This document shows positions 63,871 to 64,000 of a stretch of DNA of 64,000 nt, one piece after another. The stretch comes from Phyllobacterium bourgognense. GTDB taxonomy: Bacteria; Pseudomonadota; Alphaproteobacteria; Rhizobiales; Rhizobiaceae. The DNA is taken from assembly GCF_003337575.1 (NCBI RefSeq), contig NZ_QPJM01000017.1, positions 1 through 64,000 on the forward strand. The letters run 5' to 3'. Within the stretch, counting starts at the first letter, position 1, and the number at the start of each line of letters is the position of its first letter. The position numbers and the translations under genes are program-made. Below the pieces are notes generated by a model. That model did not search any database, had not been told where the DNA came from, and saw nothing but the letters and a program-made list of their open reading frames with translations.

Positions 63871-64000
63871 TCATATTTCTTTACGTGTTATGAGCGTTGT
63901 AGCGCTGACGCGGCCAAAAAGTGCAACAATCCCACTCAGCGCGGTCACAAACTGCACAATCGTATCGGTAAATGCTCCCTGGTCGATGCCATCGGTGGAG
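63871..64000 (-). CDS. C-terminal end of a membrane protein (partial)
   Basis: A reading frame that enters from the right edge: STDGIDQGAFTDTIVQFVTA, then LSGIVALFGRVSATTLITRKEI and a TGA at 63871-63873. One hydrophobic helix (about FTDTIVQFVTALSGIVALFG) followed by a short basic tail. The pattern, a single helix then GRVxAT, is seen in small phage- or holin-like proteins, but with only 42 codons visible this cannot be settled. Confidence 0.4.
   Translation of the reverse strand, partial: STDGIDQGAFTDTIVQFVTALSGIVALFGRVSATTLITRKEI

Overview
The window is chromosomal DNA from an alphaproteobacterium of the order Rhizobiales (Hyphomicrobiales). The evidence is the rhizobial cytochrome c maturation order cycHJKL, a FeuP/FeuQ-type two-component system, an IalB-family protein, a PdhS/PleC/DivJ-type sensor kinase, a DUF1236 protein, RIME-like palindromes and Brucella-like trimeric autotransporters. 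It resembles the Phyllobacterium/Brucella/rhizobia group, but the genus cannot be fixed from this sequence. No rRNA, tRNA, CRISPR array, complete transposase or prophage was seen.

Layout. 0.2-5.5 kb: a divergent TetR repressor and an RND efflux pair, with two perfect palindromic operators between them. 5.7-10.1 kb: small membrane and exported proteins, a PLP aminotransferase and a DUF423 protein. 10.2-15.7 kb: a leucine catabolism operon (TetR regulator, isovaleryl-CoA dehydrogenase, both methylcrotonyl-CoA carboxylase subunits). 15.8-19.3 kb: Dps, a GFA-family protein and small exported proteins. 19.4-26.2 kb: a 351-bp MITE immediately upstream of AMP nucleosidase, a VOC/MarR divergent pair with a perfect operator, a second VOC protein, a membrane-linked EEP phosphatase/nuclease and ETF-ubiquinone oxidoreductase, which takes electrons from acyl-CoA dehydrogenases such as the isovaleryl-CoA enzyme. 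26.4-33.1 kb: an exported protein, an unusual family 4-like uracil-DNA glycosylase, MFS and DMT transporters and PepN. 33.3-43.3 kb: a PAS sensor kinase, an exported cupin, the translationally coupled run response regulator-sensor kinase-glnE, and DegP.

43.4-54.9 kb is the accessory region. It holds an IalB-family protein and two very large trimeric autotransporter adhesins. Each adhesin gene is divergent from a metallo-beta-lactamase-fold hydrolase gene. The second hydrolase copy survives only as its last 47 codons, so the block looks like a tandem duplication. The first adhesin carries a 16-bp loss in its membrane anchor that shifts the frame; the second is intact. Their stalks contain three EF-hand-like loops. 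In Sinorhizobium cycHJKL and degP are neighbours, so this block looks inserted between them.

55.0-64.0 kb: cycHJKL (ccmIEFH), then an apparent polymorphic toxin (nucleotidyltransferase-like C-terminus) with a small acidic candidate immunity gene, a lipoprotein, and feuQ and feuP separated by a RIME-like palindrome. The toxin/immunity pair and the EF-hand-like adhesin stalks are the strongest candidates for undescribed biology.
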